DNA of 64,000 nt from Coprinellus micaceus (lineage: Eukaryota > Basidiomycota > Agaricomycetes > Agaricales > Psathyrellaceae), in assembly GCA_951394405.1 (NCBI GenBank), contig OX596342.1, forward strand, positions 2,046,001-2,110,000. Direction: 5' to 3'. Shown here in pieces: positions 43,891 to 55,768 of the stretch (positions are counted from its first letter, which is position 1; each line of letters opens with the position of its first letter). A program made the translations under genes and the position numbers. The notes under the pieces are model-generated. The model worked only from the letters and a program-made list of their open reading frames with translations, searched no databases and was not told where the DNA came from.

Positions 43891-44478
43891 CTACGCAAGC
43901 CAAGCCAAAAAAAGGATAGCTATCCCGGCGCCGAGAATGGCCCCCAGCAACAGTGGCAACTTGAATGTCCTACTGTGGTCCTGGTGGATTCGAGACGCAA
44001 TAGTCGAGGGTCCCGTCCTAGGGCGCTCTATGGTTCTGGCATTCACAACCCATCGTCCGACAGCGTTACAGCGTCCAGTGACCACCAGCTCCCATTCAAT
44101 GCCATCGCTGATGTCTTCATAGGCAGCAAACAAAGACTGACCCCCACCGCAAGGCCATTGCCTGTTGGACAGACTGGCGTTCATTGGAAAGGGGGTGGAG
44201 CCGATGTTGGATGCACTACCGGGGTATCCTTGGTGGGGACCGACTTGGAATTGGTGTGGCATGGACGCAGCGGCCGGGGCTGTGAACACGTTCTGAATGT
44301 GAAGGGCCGGGGTCTGAGGAGCGGGAGTCGATGCTGGAGTCGCCAGTGCTGGACTCAGTGCTGGTGAATTGGGGCAGAAGTCCCTGGGATGACCACGCAT
44401 GGGCCGACCACAGCAGCACCATATGGCTACACGACCTGAGGGAGTGGGAGTTGAACCCCCAGCAGGCGTCTCCAACAT
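43891..44478 (-). CDS. Predicted tail-anchored membrane protein, unknown family
   Basis: A single-exon ORF of 195 aa from ATG 44478. An N-terminal CCCGRPMRGHPRDFCP resembles a small zinc knuckle (Cys-Cys-Cys, His, Cys). The middle is Pro/Ala/Ser/Gln-rich, then a more ordered segment (WELVVTGRCNAVGRWVVNAR). The last 24 residues are a hydrophobic helix (KLPLLLGAILGAGIAILFLA), typical of tail anchors inserted into the ER or outer mitochondrial membrane. It is divergent with the gene starting at 44891, and a CCAAT-rich promoter region lies between them. Confidence 0.5.
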   Translation of the reverse strand: MLETPAGGSTPTPSGRVAIWCCCGRPMRGHPRDFCPNSPALSPALATPASTPAPQTPALHIQNVFTAPAAASMPHQFQVGPHQGYPGSASNIGSTPFPMNASLSNRQWPCGGGQSLFAAYEDISDGIEWELVVTGRCNAVGRWVVNARTIERPRTGPSTIASRIHQDHSRTFKLPLLLGAILGAGIAILFLAWLA

Positions 44479-44652
44479 GTCGTAGAGATTGAGAATGGAC
44501 AGGAAGGTGAGGCGGAGGTTAGCAGGGCCTCAGAAGCACAAGGACGAGGTTATGTCTCGCTGTGACTATTCAAATGACACGCTTGATTGGGAAGTCGTGA
44601 TCTGTCGATCTGCCAATTTTGTCACAAGATCGCAACAAGCGCCCTAGATCGA

Positions 44653-44708
44653 CCAATCAGCGCAGGCGTTCCTTGGAGCGTTGTGATTGGCTAGCCAATG
44701 TAACCAAT
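44653..44708. promoter_or_regulatory. CCAAT-box cluster in a divergent promoter
   Basis: CCAAT at 44653-44657, ATTGG at 44686-44690, CCAAT at 44695-44699 and CCAAT at 44704-44708 lie within 56 bp, between two divergent genes (starts at 44478 and 44891). CCAAT boxes bind the HAP/NF-Y complex in fungi; that they act here is inferred. Confidence 0.5.
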
Positions 44709-44826
44709 CGATGCGCATCCGACCAACTTGGATTTGACCCTCAACCTCGACCACCTCTTGTCAACCTCTGATCGTCTGAGGATCCCTATGGGGTATCCCA
44801 GATAACCTTAGATCATGGTACGAGCC

Positions 44827-44833
44827 TATATAA
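44827..44833 (+). promoter_or_regulatory. TATA box for the gene at 44891
   Basis: TATATAA, 64 bp upstream of the ATG at 44891, followed by a pyrimidine-rich leader. Confidence 0.6.
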
Positions 44834-44890
44834 GGCTGCCCTTCTCCACTCCACTTCACATCCCCTCCTCAAGGTACCGGTTAGCACAGC

Positions 44891-46255
44891 ATGCCCGTCG
44901 AGCTCTCCACCCCCAACTCCCCAATCTCCAACGAGGAGATTTCAACATCGCTCGTCAGGGTCAAGTCACGCTCCAGTCCCCTCCAACGCCATGTGGCGGA
45001 CCGTTTGGCCTCACATGCTCCTACACCGCCGTTCCCCATGTCGATCCGCTTTCGGGACATCTCCCCTCTCAAAAGTATCGTCCTTCAATGGGGAAGGGCT
45101 CGATTCAGAGTCAATCCATACTCATTTACCCATGCCTACCTGACTGGGCATGCGGGAAGCCCCACGCCCATGTCTTACAGCCCCGTTCTCAACTCAAACA
45201 GCTCACCCAGTGACCTAGGTGATCTTTTCCCCTTGGAGGCATAGAAGCACCTACTCATATCCAACCGTAGCAGGTCTCGACTGGGGTTCATCTCAGATAC
45301 CCCCGGAAAACACAGATATCTCGACTCCCACCATTGAACAACTGGGCACAAGGCTTCTGCTTGCTCCTGGGGATGTCCCTGAGGGAAACCTCTTGACTGC
45401 GTTCAGGAGTCGGCTCAGCCAACCAAAGAGGCTTTCTCGGGCCCAAGACGTCGACGATGACAAACCAGAGCCTGGGATTGAACGGGAGTCCAGTGGAGTA
45501 TCATGCTCTTCCGCCAATTCAGGCTGTGTTGAGTGGAAGGGGGGTGATTCTCCTGCTCCTCTGTCTCGCCAACACGGGTCGAGCGAAGGTACGCTACAGC
45601 CCAAAAATCAACCCTCACAACAACCAACAACTCACATTGGTGGCAGGGGACAAATCCGACCATGACGGTGATGAACAGGAAACGCAGGAGGGGAGTGAGG
45701 CATCATCCCCTTTTGGTGTTCCTGTCGAATATTTGACTCTGCCTGCTGAGCTTGCCCATCGCCGTGTCCGATCTCCCTACCTCCTTCGGCGAAACCGGTA
45801 CCCCACCACTAGCCGGATTCAAAAGCAAGCTCGTGCCATTGGTGAGATATTTTGCAATTCCCTGACTGTTGGGGCAATGGCGCTAACCTCGAACTCACCT
45901 AGGGCAACTGCTTGATCTCATTTTCCTGAAGGAAGCTGGCATCAAGAAGCACAATCCCTGGGCGAAAGCCATCCAGTCCAACCTCGACACCCTCTTCAAG
46001 TGCACGACATTTGCGGCATTTGGCATTTCCCTCAGGGAGTTTGGGAGGATCATGCATGCTTGTGCGGAGTGCGACCGCTACATCTTTGTCGATAGCGCAA
46101 AAACGCAGAAGCATGACTGCAGAGGGGAGCATCAAGACATCGACCCACCGGACTTCAGTATTATGTCCGCCATATTTCGCCACGGGTGTCCGGGGTTGAC
46201 TGCCGAGGAGGCTGAGGCTGTTTTCTTTGTCTGTGACACCTGCCGTCGGGTTTAG
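44891..46255 (+). CDS. 397-aa Cys/His-rich protein, unknown family
   Basis: Four exons join in phase: 44891-45218, 45271-45588, 45647-45841 and 45903-46255. The N-terminal 250 residues are Ser/Pro-rich with acidic patches and look disordered. The C-terminal 130 residues look folded: LLDLIFLKEAGIKKHNPWAK, then a possible zinc site CAECDRYIF...KHDC, and FFVCDTCRRV at the very end. Whether these form one metal-binding module is inferred. All introns are 52-61 bp with canonical ends and no lesion was seen, so this is among the best-preserved genes of the window. Confidence 0.65.
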
Positions 46256-46563
46256 ATGCGCAAGTATCATACCCTGCATGACTGCACTGACTTGGGACTT
46301 GCGGGAGATTGTGAGTGCCGAGGAGAGCTGGACGGGGACTATGAAGAGTAGACATCCCAGCGTATTGTTCCCCATCTTGGTCCCACCTTCCTCTCCTCCT
46401 GTGGTCCCTCTACCCTCGCTTACTCCCCTTCGTATATTATCACTGTCTGTTTGAGACGTTAATGCCACTTAATTCGGGTCATCATCGCACCGTGAACAAG
46501 AGGAATAAATTAAGGGGAAACCATACAGAACAGTGGGTATATGACTCAAACTCTATGCCAAAT

Positions 46564-47199
46564 CTACGCTCCTGGCCGGCCCTTCAAAAGTGATTTCAAT
46601 CCAGATTTAAAACCAGTAGAGTTAAACGATGGATCTACATAGAAGAGGTTCCTGAGTTGATGATAGAGGTGGCTCATAGTAGAAACAGGTGGTTGATGAG
46701 GAGTGTTGAGGTCCAAAGCCGGGTTTTGATTACGCGTGAATAAGTAGGAAGCGAGTTGTTGCATAGCATGCATATACTCCAGACCGCGCCATCGCAACCG
46801 CCCATTCGATAGCTGGGCTTGCCGCTCCTTCAACTTGGCGACTTGTTGATGAAGGTGGGCCAAAGTCTCCAGTGCATGCGCCGATGCATGGACATGGGAG
46901 CCAAGGCACTCCTCCAGCCGACCGATTTCGATGATTATCTTGTGCTGCTGGATCCACAGTCGTAGCTGTTCAACCTCGGAGGCCGAAATACGTGCCTGGC
47001 GTTCACAGTCGAGGGTTAAACGAGGGTTAGTGGGTGCTTGCAATTGAAGGCTACGCACATTTAGGTCCAATGATGATGATATGTCCCCGAGACTAATAAC
47101 CTCTCCATCCAGCATGCAAACTCGAACCTCGTGGAATCCTTCTTCGTTGACTCCTCCACTGCTTAACTCGGCGGTTGGGGTGGACGATAGTCTGTTCAT
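46564..47199 (-). CDS. Coiled-coil protein, 211 aa, unknown
   Basis: A single-exon ORF from ATG 47199. After an acidic N-terminus (VRVCMLDGEVISLGDISSS), residues about 70-140 are helical with heptad-like spacing (ASEVEQLRLWIQQHKIIIEI, LETLAHLHQQVAKLKERQAQL). The C-terminus is basic (GLKSLLKGRPGA). No catalytic motif is visible. It is convergent with the 397-aa gene, about 300 bp apart. Family unknown. Confidence 0.6.
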   Translation of the reverse strand: MNRLSSTPTAELSSGGVNEEGFHEVRVCMLDGEVISLGDISSSLDLNVRSLQLQAPTNPRLTLDCERQARISASEVEQLRLWIQQHKIIIEIGRLEECLGSHVHASAHALETLAHLHQQVAKLKERQAQLSNGRLRWRGLEYMHAMQQLASYLFTRNQNPALDLNTPHQPPVSTMSHLYHQLRNLFYVDPSFNSTGFKSGLKSLLKGRPGA

Positions 47200-49026
47200 T
47201 TATGTGTTTGGGTCTGCACGCCTCGGTTGATAGCGTTGCCAATGACAACAACGACTGGAAGTGAATTTGAGATATGGAGTGCGATTACAGAGGTGAAATA
47301 GGAGTGGCGAGAGAGTGGGATGGTGGGCGAAAGAGGAAAACCGGTGCAGCCACCATGACCTCCGAGGTTTCCATTTTCAGCCTGTGCACACACATCACGC
47401 GTGACTGGTGAAACCAAGAGACTCACCTCTCTTCCTCCGCCATCACCACTCAAAGCAGCATCTCGCCAGCGAAAGCGAGAACTCGCCTGGATTCTTCTCT
47501 CCCCTCTGCTCTTGTGGCGAGGCTTCGATTTCTCACAGGAAGGGGGCTCATATGGGCCCACAAGTGTCCATCACTGGCACATCAAGATAAATCAGCAAAT
47601 AAGTTATCGCCATCGCATCGCATCGGTATACTGTGGCTCCAGCTAACACACCTTCATCCAAGTCTATCTCACCCTATCTCTCTTGAATAAATAGGCGCCT
47701 CTATCTAGGAGAGCCGACGTAGGGCTCTGAGTTGAGGGGTGCCTTGTGTCTCAGCGCGTCGCAGGCTTCCTCGAAGTGGGCGCTTAACGGCCATAAACCT
47801 GAAACTTCTGGGCAGGAGCCTCTCCTAGATTGACCCAGTCAACGCATTGCTGATAGGAACTCAATTATAGAACCTCTTCTGATGTGACGGGTATATCCTT
47901 AACATCCTCTCTTACGGTCCAGTCTTGCCTCAACGGCCACTATGTTCAATCCGTTTGGGATGTCTTGTTTACCAGTAATAGGTCATGATTTCTCAATCAT
48001 CTGGCAGGTGCTATCTGGGACCATCTGGTATTTAATTCTTCCCTTAATCTCACCTTATGTCGGCTGACACTTGGACGACGAGAACTCCCGGAGAATTGCC
48101 TACGCCACCTGCGGTCGGTCGCTCGGAGGTCGGAATTTTTGATTCCGCCCATTTTTCTCCTGGTCTGACGTTGCCAACCCTAGGGACTAAGTGCATATGA
48201 AGCCATCACTCTCTTCAAGATGAAACAATGAAGATGGAACAAAAGTAGGCCAACTCTGCACCGTCGAAGACAGCGAGGCCTGGTTTCTTTCAATATAGGT
48301 ACAATCCCCACCGTGCATTTCCACTGAATTTGAGACACCGCCCTTGCCCTCAGAACCCCACTTAGAGGACCTTATTCAACCAAAAAGGTGTGGCGGTGAT
48401 ATGATGATATCACTCAAGGTGAGCCTGAGATTGTCTTGTTCTCCCAAGGAGCCGCCTGTTGACATATATCACCAAGGCACTTGGAAGACAGGCTGGCCCC
48501 TTCTACAGGTCTATCTTATCCGTCGTTGGCGTGCTGCTTCACCTGCCATGGCCTAGACGGGGTGATACAATGACATCGCGTGAGGTGAGCCCGATTTCCA
48601 AGCTTCTCCCTACATTGTTCTCTGGAAATGAACATATCTCTAGAGTCATCTGTCCCTAGTTGGTTGGTAAGACAAGGCGACCAGGGTGACATCGCGTGAA
48701 GCGAACACATTTTTCCCGATCTTCTTTGTACGTCGCATTATTCATATCTCAGGTGAGACGGCTCTCAAGATGGTCATGACGATATTGCAGGTCTGGCAAT
48801 CCTCTTTTGTGGTCTTCTCGGCGTGCCCTCGTATCTATTCACCCTTCCTTTCTGTGCTCCTGCTATCTGGCACTCCTATGTGAGCAATCACTGGCAGCTT
48901 GGCCTGAAGTATTATCCCTCAGAAGGTGCGTCCATAGATACGGCTCAATTGCGCAAGATTTCTACCCGATGGTGCTCTCGTAGTATAAATACCCTGCGTT
49001 CCCAACGTCAACACCAACAAGCAACC
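47200..49026. other. Intergenic, with weakly repeated segments
   Basis: No supportable gene. Between 48390 and 48720, TGATATCACTCAAGGTGAGC, TGACATCGCGTGAGGTGAGC and TGACATCGCGTGAAGCGAAC recur about 150 bp apart, suggesting diverged tandem repeats. A TATAAAT at 48984-48990 fits the short exon at 49027. Confidence 0.35.
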
Positions 49027-49131
49027 ATGGACCCCACCCAAGGTCTTCCACAGTGGGGGATTACAGGCAGCACTCCCAACACTGACGTCCACGCCACTGG
49101 GCAACAAATCACCTCAGTCACATGGATGTGG
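49027..49131 (+). other. Orphan first exon cut off by an inserted element
   Basis: TATAAAT at 48984, a C/A-rich leader and an ATG in context CAACCATGG open 35 codons (MDPTQGLPQWGITGSTPNTD...), followed by a GTACCT donor. About 50 bases later the inverted-repeat element begins. The next compatible acceptor found is TTTTAG at 52830, which opens the gene 52831-55129 in the same phase. That the two were once one gene is an inference. Confidence 0.3.
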
Positions 49132-49174
49132 GTACCTCTAAGGTATACACTTTGTACTGGAGTGGGTGCCTTAG

Positions 49175-51258
49175 AAGGTGACCTCCCCTGGATTGATCCA
49201 GGCTTGGACCTGTGGATCCTGGACTGGATCCTGGATGGCCTGGTCCATTTTGGGTCCAGTCCAGTCCATTGGTTGGCTGGATTCTTGTCTGGACAGAACC
49301 ATGCTAGACTGGATTAGTGTGACATGTCACACTCTGGACTTCTGTCCAGCCAAAAGTCCAGACCAGGGGCTGGATCTATCCACCCCTTTTTGGACCAGGT
49401 CCAGCTTTAAATAGCCAGGGGGTGTCTGACCTAATGTCATCAGTGACATCATGGCTGTCAGGCACAGGTACCAGATTTGATGGCAGATAACCTTGCCATC
49501 AAATGACATCATAGATCTCAGGAACAGATCCCAGATTTGATGGCAGATAGCCTTGCCATCAAATGATGTCACAGATCTCAGGAACAGGTACCAGATTTGA
49601 TGGACAGCTTATGTCCATCAAATGACATCACTTATGTCATGACATCACACTCATTTAGATAAGGGCAAGCAGAACTCGTGACTCTCTATCTCTGTCAGTT
49701 CTTATCTGATAAGGAAGCTCTGGGCATCATTAGGAAGCCCTAATTTGACACTATCCATCTCTGTGAGCGCCTTGCCAACCCCATCACTTCCCACACCACA
49801 ATAGCACAAAGTATTGAAATATCTTCAGATTGGCCAGTTTGCAAGCTCAGCTTTTGCCTTAATATACAATTTTTGGCCCAATTTTTTTGTGGAACTTAAA
49901 GACACCAGCAAGAACTACCAAATCAATAGCATCACACCTCTCCAAATCCTCTTAATCAATCCCAAAAGCCCAAATTGTTCATTACTTACACAATTGTTGT
50001 GGTAGCATCAAAATTACCAGCAATACAGGATGCTTCTGGAAGATATGGGGCATATAAATGATGGTTAGAGTGCTTATACACTATACCATGGTGTGACTTT
50101 CCTCCACACTTTAAAATTGGAAGCACAACACAAAGAAAGAAGCACAATTGTGGTGATCATAACAGTATGCATGCCAAATCATCATGAAGGCAGCTGTGGG
50201 AAAGTTGCCACTTGTGGGAAATAGAATTAGAATCAAAAATAGAGCAGAAAACAAAAAACCGGAAGGAAAACAGATCAGGGGTTGTAGAGATATGGAAGGA
50301 GCACCACATTTTGACTGACTTTCAGTAGTTGCTCATAGCATTTTTAGAATGTCTGGTTGCAAAACAACAGTTTCTTCTATATCTTTTGAGTGTGTTATCT
50401 GTTTCCCATGGGGTTTTTTGTATTCTCCTCAGAATCAAATTTCATTTCTATATTGGTATTTATATGGTGTGGGAACATTCACAGCTGCCATAAATAGCCA
50501 AACAATAAAAACTCGCCTGTCTTGTTTGGGACAAGTGCATTCTATGCTGCTTGCAGATTGTGGTGTTATTGCTTCATTGTCCCACTCAATTCACTCTATA
50601 TAACTTCCAGTATAGCTCATAAAACATGTTTTCTCTTGTCTACACAGTACAGCTCAGATATCATACAACTTGTGTGTTACATTCAATTGTGGCATACTAT
50701 GGCTGGACAATGGAAGAATGGGTCATAGGGACCCCAGGATTAGTGTATGTAATGTGTCACCTTATTCTCTGGCCTGAAACCCACCCCATATGGCTGTTAA
50801 TCTCTGGTAAATTACACAACACATGACAGAAAACGCAGATACAAAGCTAAAACACATTCTGGCATGGGTGGGAACAGTGAATTCCCACACCATGAACAAA
50901 TTTGGAAAGCCCTAAAGGAATGCTTTCTAATGTAGAGAGCCACAAGTTCTGCTTGCCCTTATCTAAATGAGTGTGATGTCATGACATAAGTGATGTCATT
51001 TGATGGACATAAGCTGTCCATCAAATCTGGTACCTGTTCCTGAGATCTGTGACATCATTTGATGGCAAGGCTATCTGCCATCAAATCTGGGATCTGTTCC
51101 TGAGATCTGTAATGTCATTTGATGGACAGATTATGTCCCATCAAATCTGGTACCTGTTCCTGAGATCTATGATGTCATTTGATGGCAAGGTTATCTGCCA
51201 TCAAATCTGGTACCTGTGCCTGACAGCCATGATGTCACTGATGACATTAGGTCAGACA
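49175..51258. mobile_element. Long inverted-repeat element, right end lost in an assembly gap
   Basis: Arms 49423-49688 and 50935-51258 are inverted copies of each other. Each arm is built of 60-bp units with an internal hairpin (TTTGATGGCA...TGCCATCAAA); the left arm has three hairpins, the right four. Outside the left arm (49175-49422) lies a block dense in TGGACTGG/CCAGTCCA. Its partner should lie in the 200-N gap. The 1.2-kb centre is A/T-rich with no gene, so the element is non-autonomous. Confidence 0.75.
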
Positions 51259-51458
51259 NNNNNNNNNNNNNNNNNNNNNNNNNNNNNNNNNNNNNNNNNN
51301 NNNNNNNNNNNNNNNNNNNNNNNNNNNNNNNNNNNNNNNNNNNNNNNNNNNNNNNNNNNNNNNNNNNNNNNNNNNNNNNNNNNNNNNNNNNNNNNNNNNN
51401 NNNNNNNNNNNNNNNNNNNNNNNNNNNNNNNNNNNNNNNNNNNNNNNNNNNNNNNNNN
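51259..51458. other. Assembly gap (200 N)
   Basis: Exactly 200 undetermined bases directly after the right arm of the inverted-repeat element. Two hundred is probably a placeholder length. Confidence 0.95.
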
Positions 51459-52504
51459 CACATATTGTTTGGGTTAGGCGGTTGAGGCTATATACTCCTG
51501 TTGTTCTATGCAAAAGCATGTTCTGAATCCATTCTGTAGACTTGAAAATGTCTGATATTAACTGGAGCACTGCAGGCTGCTTGTTGCAGAATAAGAGCAA
51601 ATCCATATATTTTGGTGTTTTCAAAGTTAGCAATGGACAAAGAGCAACATACAGACCATGTATGGAGGGTGGAAGCTAAAGCCTTTCTAATAGAACTCAA
51701 ATGATAATTATTGGACAAGAATTCACAGAGATATATAGCAAACAATCCCAACAGGGATGGTGTCATAGTGTTAGTAGGCTGTTCCACATGTGGAAGACAG
51801 TTGTGCTTAAACATGTTTTGGGGCTTATTAGCTTAAGGTAGATGTCACCGGAATCCCACACCCCCTTACATAAGCCAAGATGGGCGAGCGACGACGACGG
51901 CGGCTACTCCTCCACGATGTCGACACTTTTCATTCTTTTAGCTCCTGGGGATCCTTCGGAGAGATGTTGGGCACAATCCCCAGGAAGAAAAAAATTAATT
52001 ACATGAAAACTGGGGGTGCAGTAAGGTCAAGTGCCCAAAAAATTTCACCCCTTTGGAAACAGCGTAAAACGCGTTTTCAGTGCGAATGGCGTTGGGTTCG
52101 AAATTTCGACCTCCAGATTTTGCGCATCACGTGATCAAAAATTAGGGTTAGGGTTCAGTCCCTATCCTGCCAGGATGCAGGGCACTTTTGCAAACCGCTT
52201 CTGTGTGGCCTATTTATGAGGCCTGAGTCAATGAAGCGTAAAATAGCCCTAATATGACCCTTAGGCACATTTCCCTGGGACCACCCTGCCCACCCAGGGG
52301 GGTTGAATTTTTTGGAACCTCCCAGATTTTGCGCTCTTGGCGCCAAGCCCATGATTACGTAAGGGTGCTGGACTTCGGCGACATCTACCTTACAGAACAT
52401 GTAAACAGACGCATTATATGCATAGCTGCACCCATTCAGAAGCTGCTACTATTGCTGGATATGGGTGGAACATAAGCTGTACAAGGGTGGAATGGAAGGT
52501 GGAA
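51459..52504. other. Non-coding stretch with a telomere-like dimer
   Basis: No supportable gene. TTAGGGTTAGGGTT occurs at 52142-52155. Two related segments, CTCCAGATTTTGCGC (about 52110) and CTCCCAGATTTTGCGC (about 52319), suggest a diverged direct repeat about 210 bp apart. Confidence 0.35.
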
Positions 52505-52712
52505 TGTGGTGGAACGGAAGGTGGAATATGGAACAGATTTGGATCCCAATGGGGAATTGGAATGGATATTTGGAACAGAAAGGTGGAATAGTGGACCAGA
52601 AAATGGAATAGTGGAAGAGGGAACATGAGTGGAATGACCCCCTTAAGGCCCCATTGGAACACTAAATTAATAGGCCTTCAAGGGGGTCGTTCCATAGTGA
52701 CTGAGATGTCAC
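52505..52712 (+). repeat. GGAA-rich repeat, second copy
   Basis: Matches the reverse complement of 25458-25660 over about 200 bp and ends in the same GTGACTGAGATG. Upstream (52466-52504) are further GTGGAA motifs not present in the other copy. Confidence 0.7.
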
Positions 52713-52830
52713 CGGGCAGGTGCGAAAGCGGGATGAGTTTGATGGTTTCGATAACTTCGGGGTGAGTCTGGATTCTCTTGCGTGGCTCTGTGATGCCCCA
52801 AGCTAACGTGAACCGATGAATCGGTTTTAG

Positions 52831-55129
52831 GGATTGGACCAGCGTCGTATCCGCCACGCCCCAACCTACTGGCCCAGGCAATCAGATTCATCACCATACC
52901 GGACAACCTCATCGCAGCACAACAAGCCCATCCCCCCTCCAGTGACCCTGAAGGAGCTCTTGTCGATGATTCCTCTTCCCCCGAAGGCGCGAGACCGCAG
53001 TGAGAGCGCTCCAGCTGGGGTGCAACCTCTCACCCACGCTACTATCCAGCATCCCCGAGGCCATCGTCGAGTGGTATCATCGTCTTTCCATGTTCTTCGG
53101 GGCATTCCTGAGTCTGGGTCCGCCGGGATGCATTCGATATCCCCTGTTTCTGTCATCCAGACAAGCGGAGGTCAGGTCAGTATCTTCAATCTTTTCTAGT
53201 CCTCCAAATTCACAGTCTAACATATCCACAGGATACCAGTGTCCCCTTCGGTGCCCCAGGCCTGTTACTGGTTCCTGTCGACGAGGGCGCAGGCCCAGGG
53301 TTCTACAGTGTTACCAACGGAACCCCGAGGGTCATGGACCTGCGGGACCTCTTGTGTATGCTCCCTCTTCCTGACGCTGGTGAATCCACCACGCCAAGTG
53401 CCACGACTCCAGACTCCAGCCGGGGTATCCAAGATCTCGGCCTCTCTGCCGTCCTTGGACCTGATTATATCCAGCGCTGTATTTTGGACTTTCGTGCCTT
53501 CTATCTCCAGATAGTCGTCGTCGACAAGGTGCTATTTTCGACCACCTTGAGTAAAGCCGACGCCATCGACACCGCTCTCGTCCTCGTGATCTCCCTGTGG
53601 ATCAAGAATTACATTGCCTCCCAAATGCTTGCCTCGCAAACTGCGGTGACTCTCAGTGACGTCCAGGCCGCCTTCGAAACAATTTTCGAGAAGTCCATCA
53701 AGGTCATCGCCGTCATCTCCATTGCTGCTCAGGTTGACCTGACCGAGCACCCATTCGCCCAGGTCATTCTCGGTTGGCTGTGTGGCTCAGGTGCGAGCTA
53801 TTCTCTTACTCGACTGCGTCTGCAGCACTGACATCCTCTACAGCTTTCGATGAGGAGAGGAAGAAGTACTACAAGAGGGTGATGTCCGCAAGCTGGCCGG
53901 TGGTACGTTCTAGCTGTTTCCACTACTCCTTCGTTCACTGAATTGTGCTTTAGGTAGAGGACTTCTACGTCAAGACGATGTCAGGCGCCTATGATCACGT
54001 CATTCGCGGTATGCAGCAGGAGTCAACCTGCCCTGACATCACTGGCGCTTGGGGCGACGATGGGATGGTGGAGGATTATGCGACCGATTACTCCATGAGC
54101 AGTGCCAACATCCACTTGATCAGCAACAAACTTCAAGATCTCGTCGATGCGGAGGATCTCGAGAAGCACGAGCTTTACACCAAGCAGGCAAGTTCCTCGC
54201 CCTCGATGTCTATGTCTTCATCGCCTTAATATAAATATATGTATGATTTCTCAGCAATCGGCTACCGAATCCTTGGAAGCAATCGCAAACTACCACACCG
54301 ACGTCAAAGAAAAGCGAGAACCCACACAGTGTTGGCGTATGTGGAGGAACAAACTCATGACGCACACCGCCTCCTTCATCATCTCCCACTTCTCCAAAAA
54401 CACCGCAGTTGCATTGAGTCGGTACCACTCCAAGTCCAACCCCTTGATCGACGCCAGGGAGACCATGAGTTACGCCTCGTTCATCCCCACAGTGGCCGCA
54501 ATAGTACGTTTCTCCATCTCTCGGCCCAGCTCCGCTGAATCTCATTCCCCCAAGGTCTCGGTTGCCTTCCTCTCCCTTGAGTATTTCGGATCGGCGACAA
54601 CTGGCGACCAGATTCTCGCTACGCCAGAACTCGAGGAGACGCTCACTATCAAGGCGAAGTGTTGCTGCAAGTATGTTATCTCAGTCATGGCGGACTCGTC
54701 TGAAACCGCCAAAGCAAATTGGGCAGACCTCGCCTGGTTCGACGATGCCCTCCTCTCAAGGACTTCTCAGGCGATCTCATGGGCAACCAGCACCAAACGA
54801 ACTATCGCCGCTCAATCCTTTTCGATTCTCTGGGATCCATCTGTTCCGTGGATGGTGAAGGGCCATCAGCTGAAGGTCGACTTCTTGAGTTACTTCGCGC
54901 AGGTTACAAGGCATTCAAGAGGGCCTCCCCCATGGACCGAGGACCTTGCGGCGGTGTATGGAGAGGCCATCAAAGCGCATGGTGAGTTGAGAATTCTAAC
55001 TCAGGTCTCGTTTACGATCTTGTTCGCTCACAACATTATTTCGCAGCGAAATTAGATCGCAAAGTACAACGAATTGCGGAAACCTCCCTCAGTCTCGAGA
55101 TCATCGCATTGTGGTGGAAACCATCATGA
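52831..55129 (+). CDS. Uncharacterised 651-residue protein, 5' end missing
   Basis: Seven exons join in phase: 52831-53175, 53232-53790, 53844-53902, 53954-54187, 54255-54503, 54555-54981 and 55047-55129. The first codon follows an acceptor (GGTTTTAG), so at least one upstream exon is missing. The N-terminal part is Pro/Ser-rich. The rest is helical with no stop: VLFSTTLSKADAIDTALVLV, AFETIFEKSIKVIAVISIAA, HTASFIISHFSKNTAVALSR, AKCCCKYVISVMADSSE. The fourth intron begins CAG|GCAAGT, a GC-AG intron. No domain was recognised. The 35-codon exon at 49027 could be its lost start. Confidence 0.6.
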
Positions 55130-55768
55130 ATTTCGACCCTCGCCCCGTCACCCACTGACGACTTGAAGAGAGTTCAAACTCAACAACGCCGACTGTGCCC
55201 TCGGGGACAACTAGCACCACTCAGGCCAATGATCCACCTGAGGACACTCAGCCGAGTGTGGCCGCCAATACACCCGGCTCACGCGGTGGTCCCCTTCCTC
55301 GTCAGTATCGTGGTATTCTCCCCCAGGCCCCTTGAATTGTCGTATCACCCCTTTCGCTTCTGTAAATCGTGATGTACTAGTAAATTGGGTAGAACCCTTC
55401 GAGAAGTCTCAGTTTCAATGCTTATTCGTCAGTTTCTTGTGCTCTGTGCCTTGATCGTTGAGGCCCCAATTTCCCCTGAGTAGATCCCTACAGTGGGGAG
55501 TGAAGTTTGGAGACTCTTGTCCATTGTGGTGACCTCAGACCGCCCGGGAGCCTAGGTGAACACGAAATAGACGCTCAGGGTTCGGACTTTTTGTGGCGCC
55601 ATCAGGTGATCCATTTGCTCACACGTGTGAGATCGGCGCGTCTTGCGCCTGTTGTCGTTAACCATCACGTTCCTCTCCTTATCGCCTTTCCTCCTTGAAA
55701 GAAACGTCCCATCCCTCTATTTCCTTCAGAAATACCTCTCCGCAACCTTCAGTAGCCCAGCACCAACC
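55130..55768. other. Intergenic between the 651-aa gene and a Plavaka-like gene
   Basis: No supportable gene; presumably the 3' side of one gene and the promoter of the next. No TATA box was recognised close to 55769. Confidence 0.3.

Noticed and set aside
44400..44465. GTTGAACCCCC near 44450 as another tRNA-like relic
   Set aside because: It lies within the coding start of the membrane-anchored protein and lacks an A box or terminator.
51191..51633. Open frames spanning the N gap
   Set aside because: They consist mostly of unknown residues; the open frame is an artefact of undetermined bases.
52142..52155. TTAGGGTTAGGGTT as a telomere or chromosome end
   Set aside because: Only two units, with unique sequence on both sides; at most an interstitial trace.
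54210..54545. Minus-strand frame within the 651-residue gene
   Set aside because: Exons on the plus strand join in phase with good splice sites on both sides; the minus frame is a shadow.
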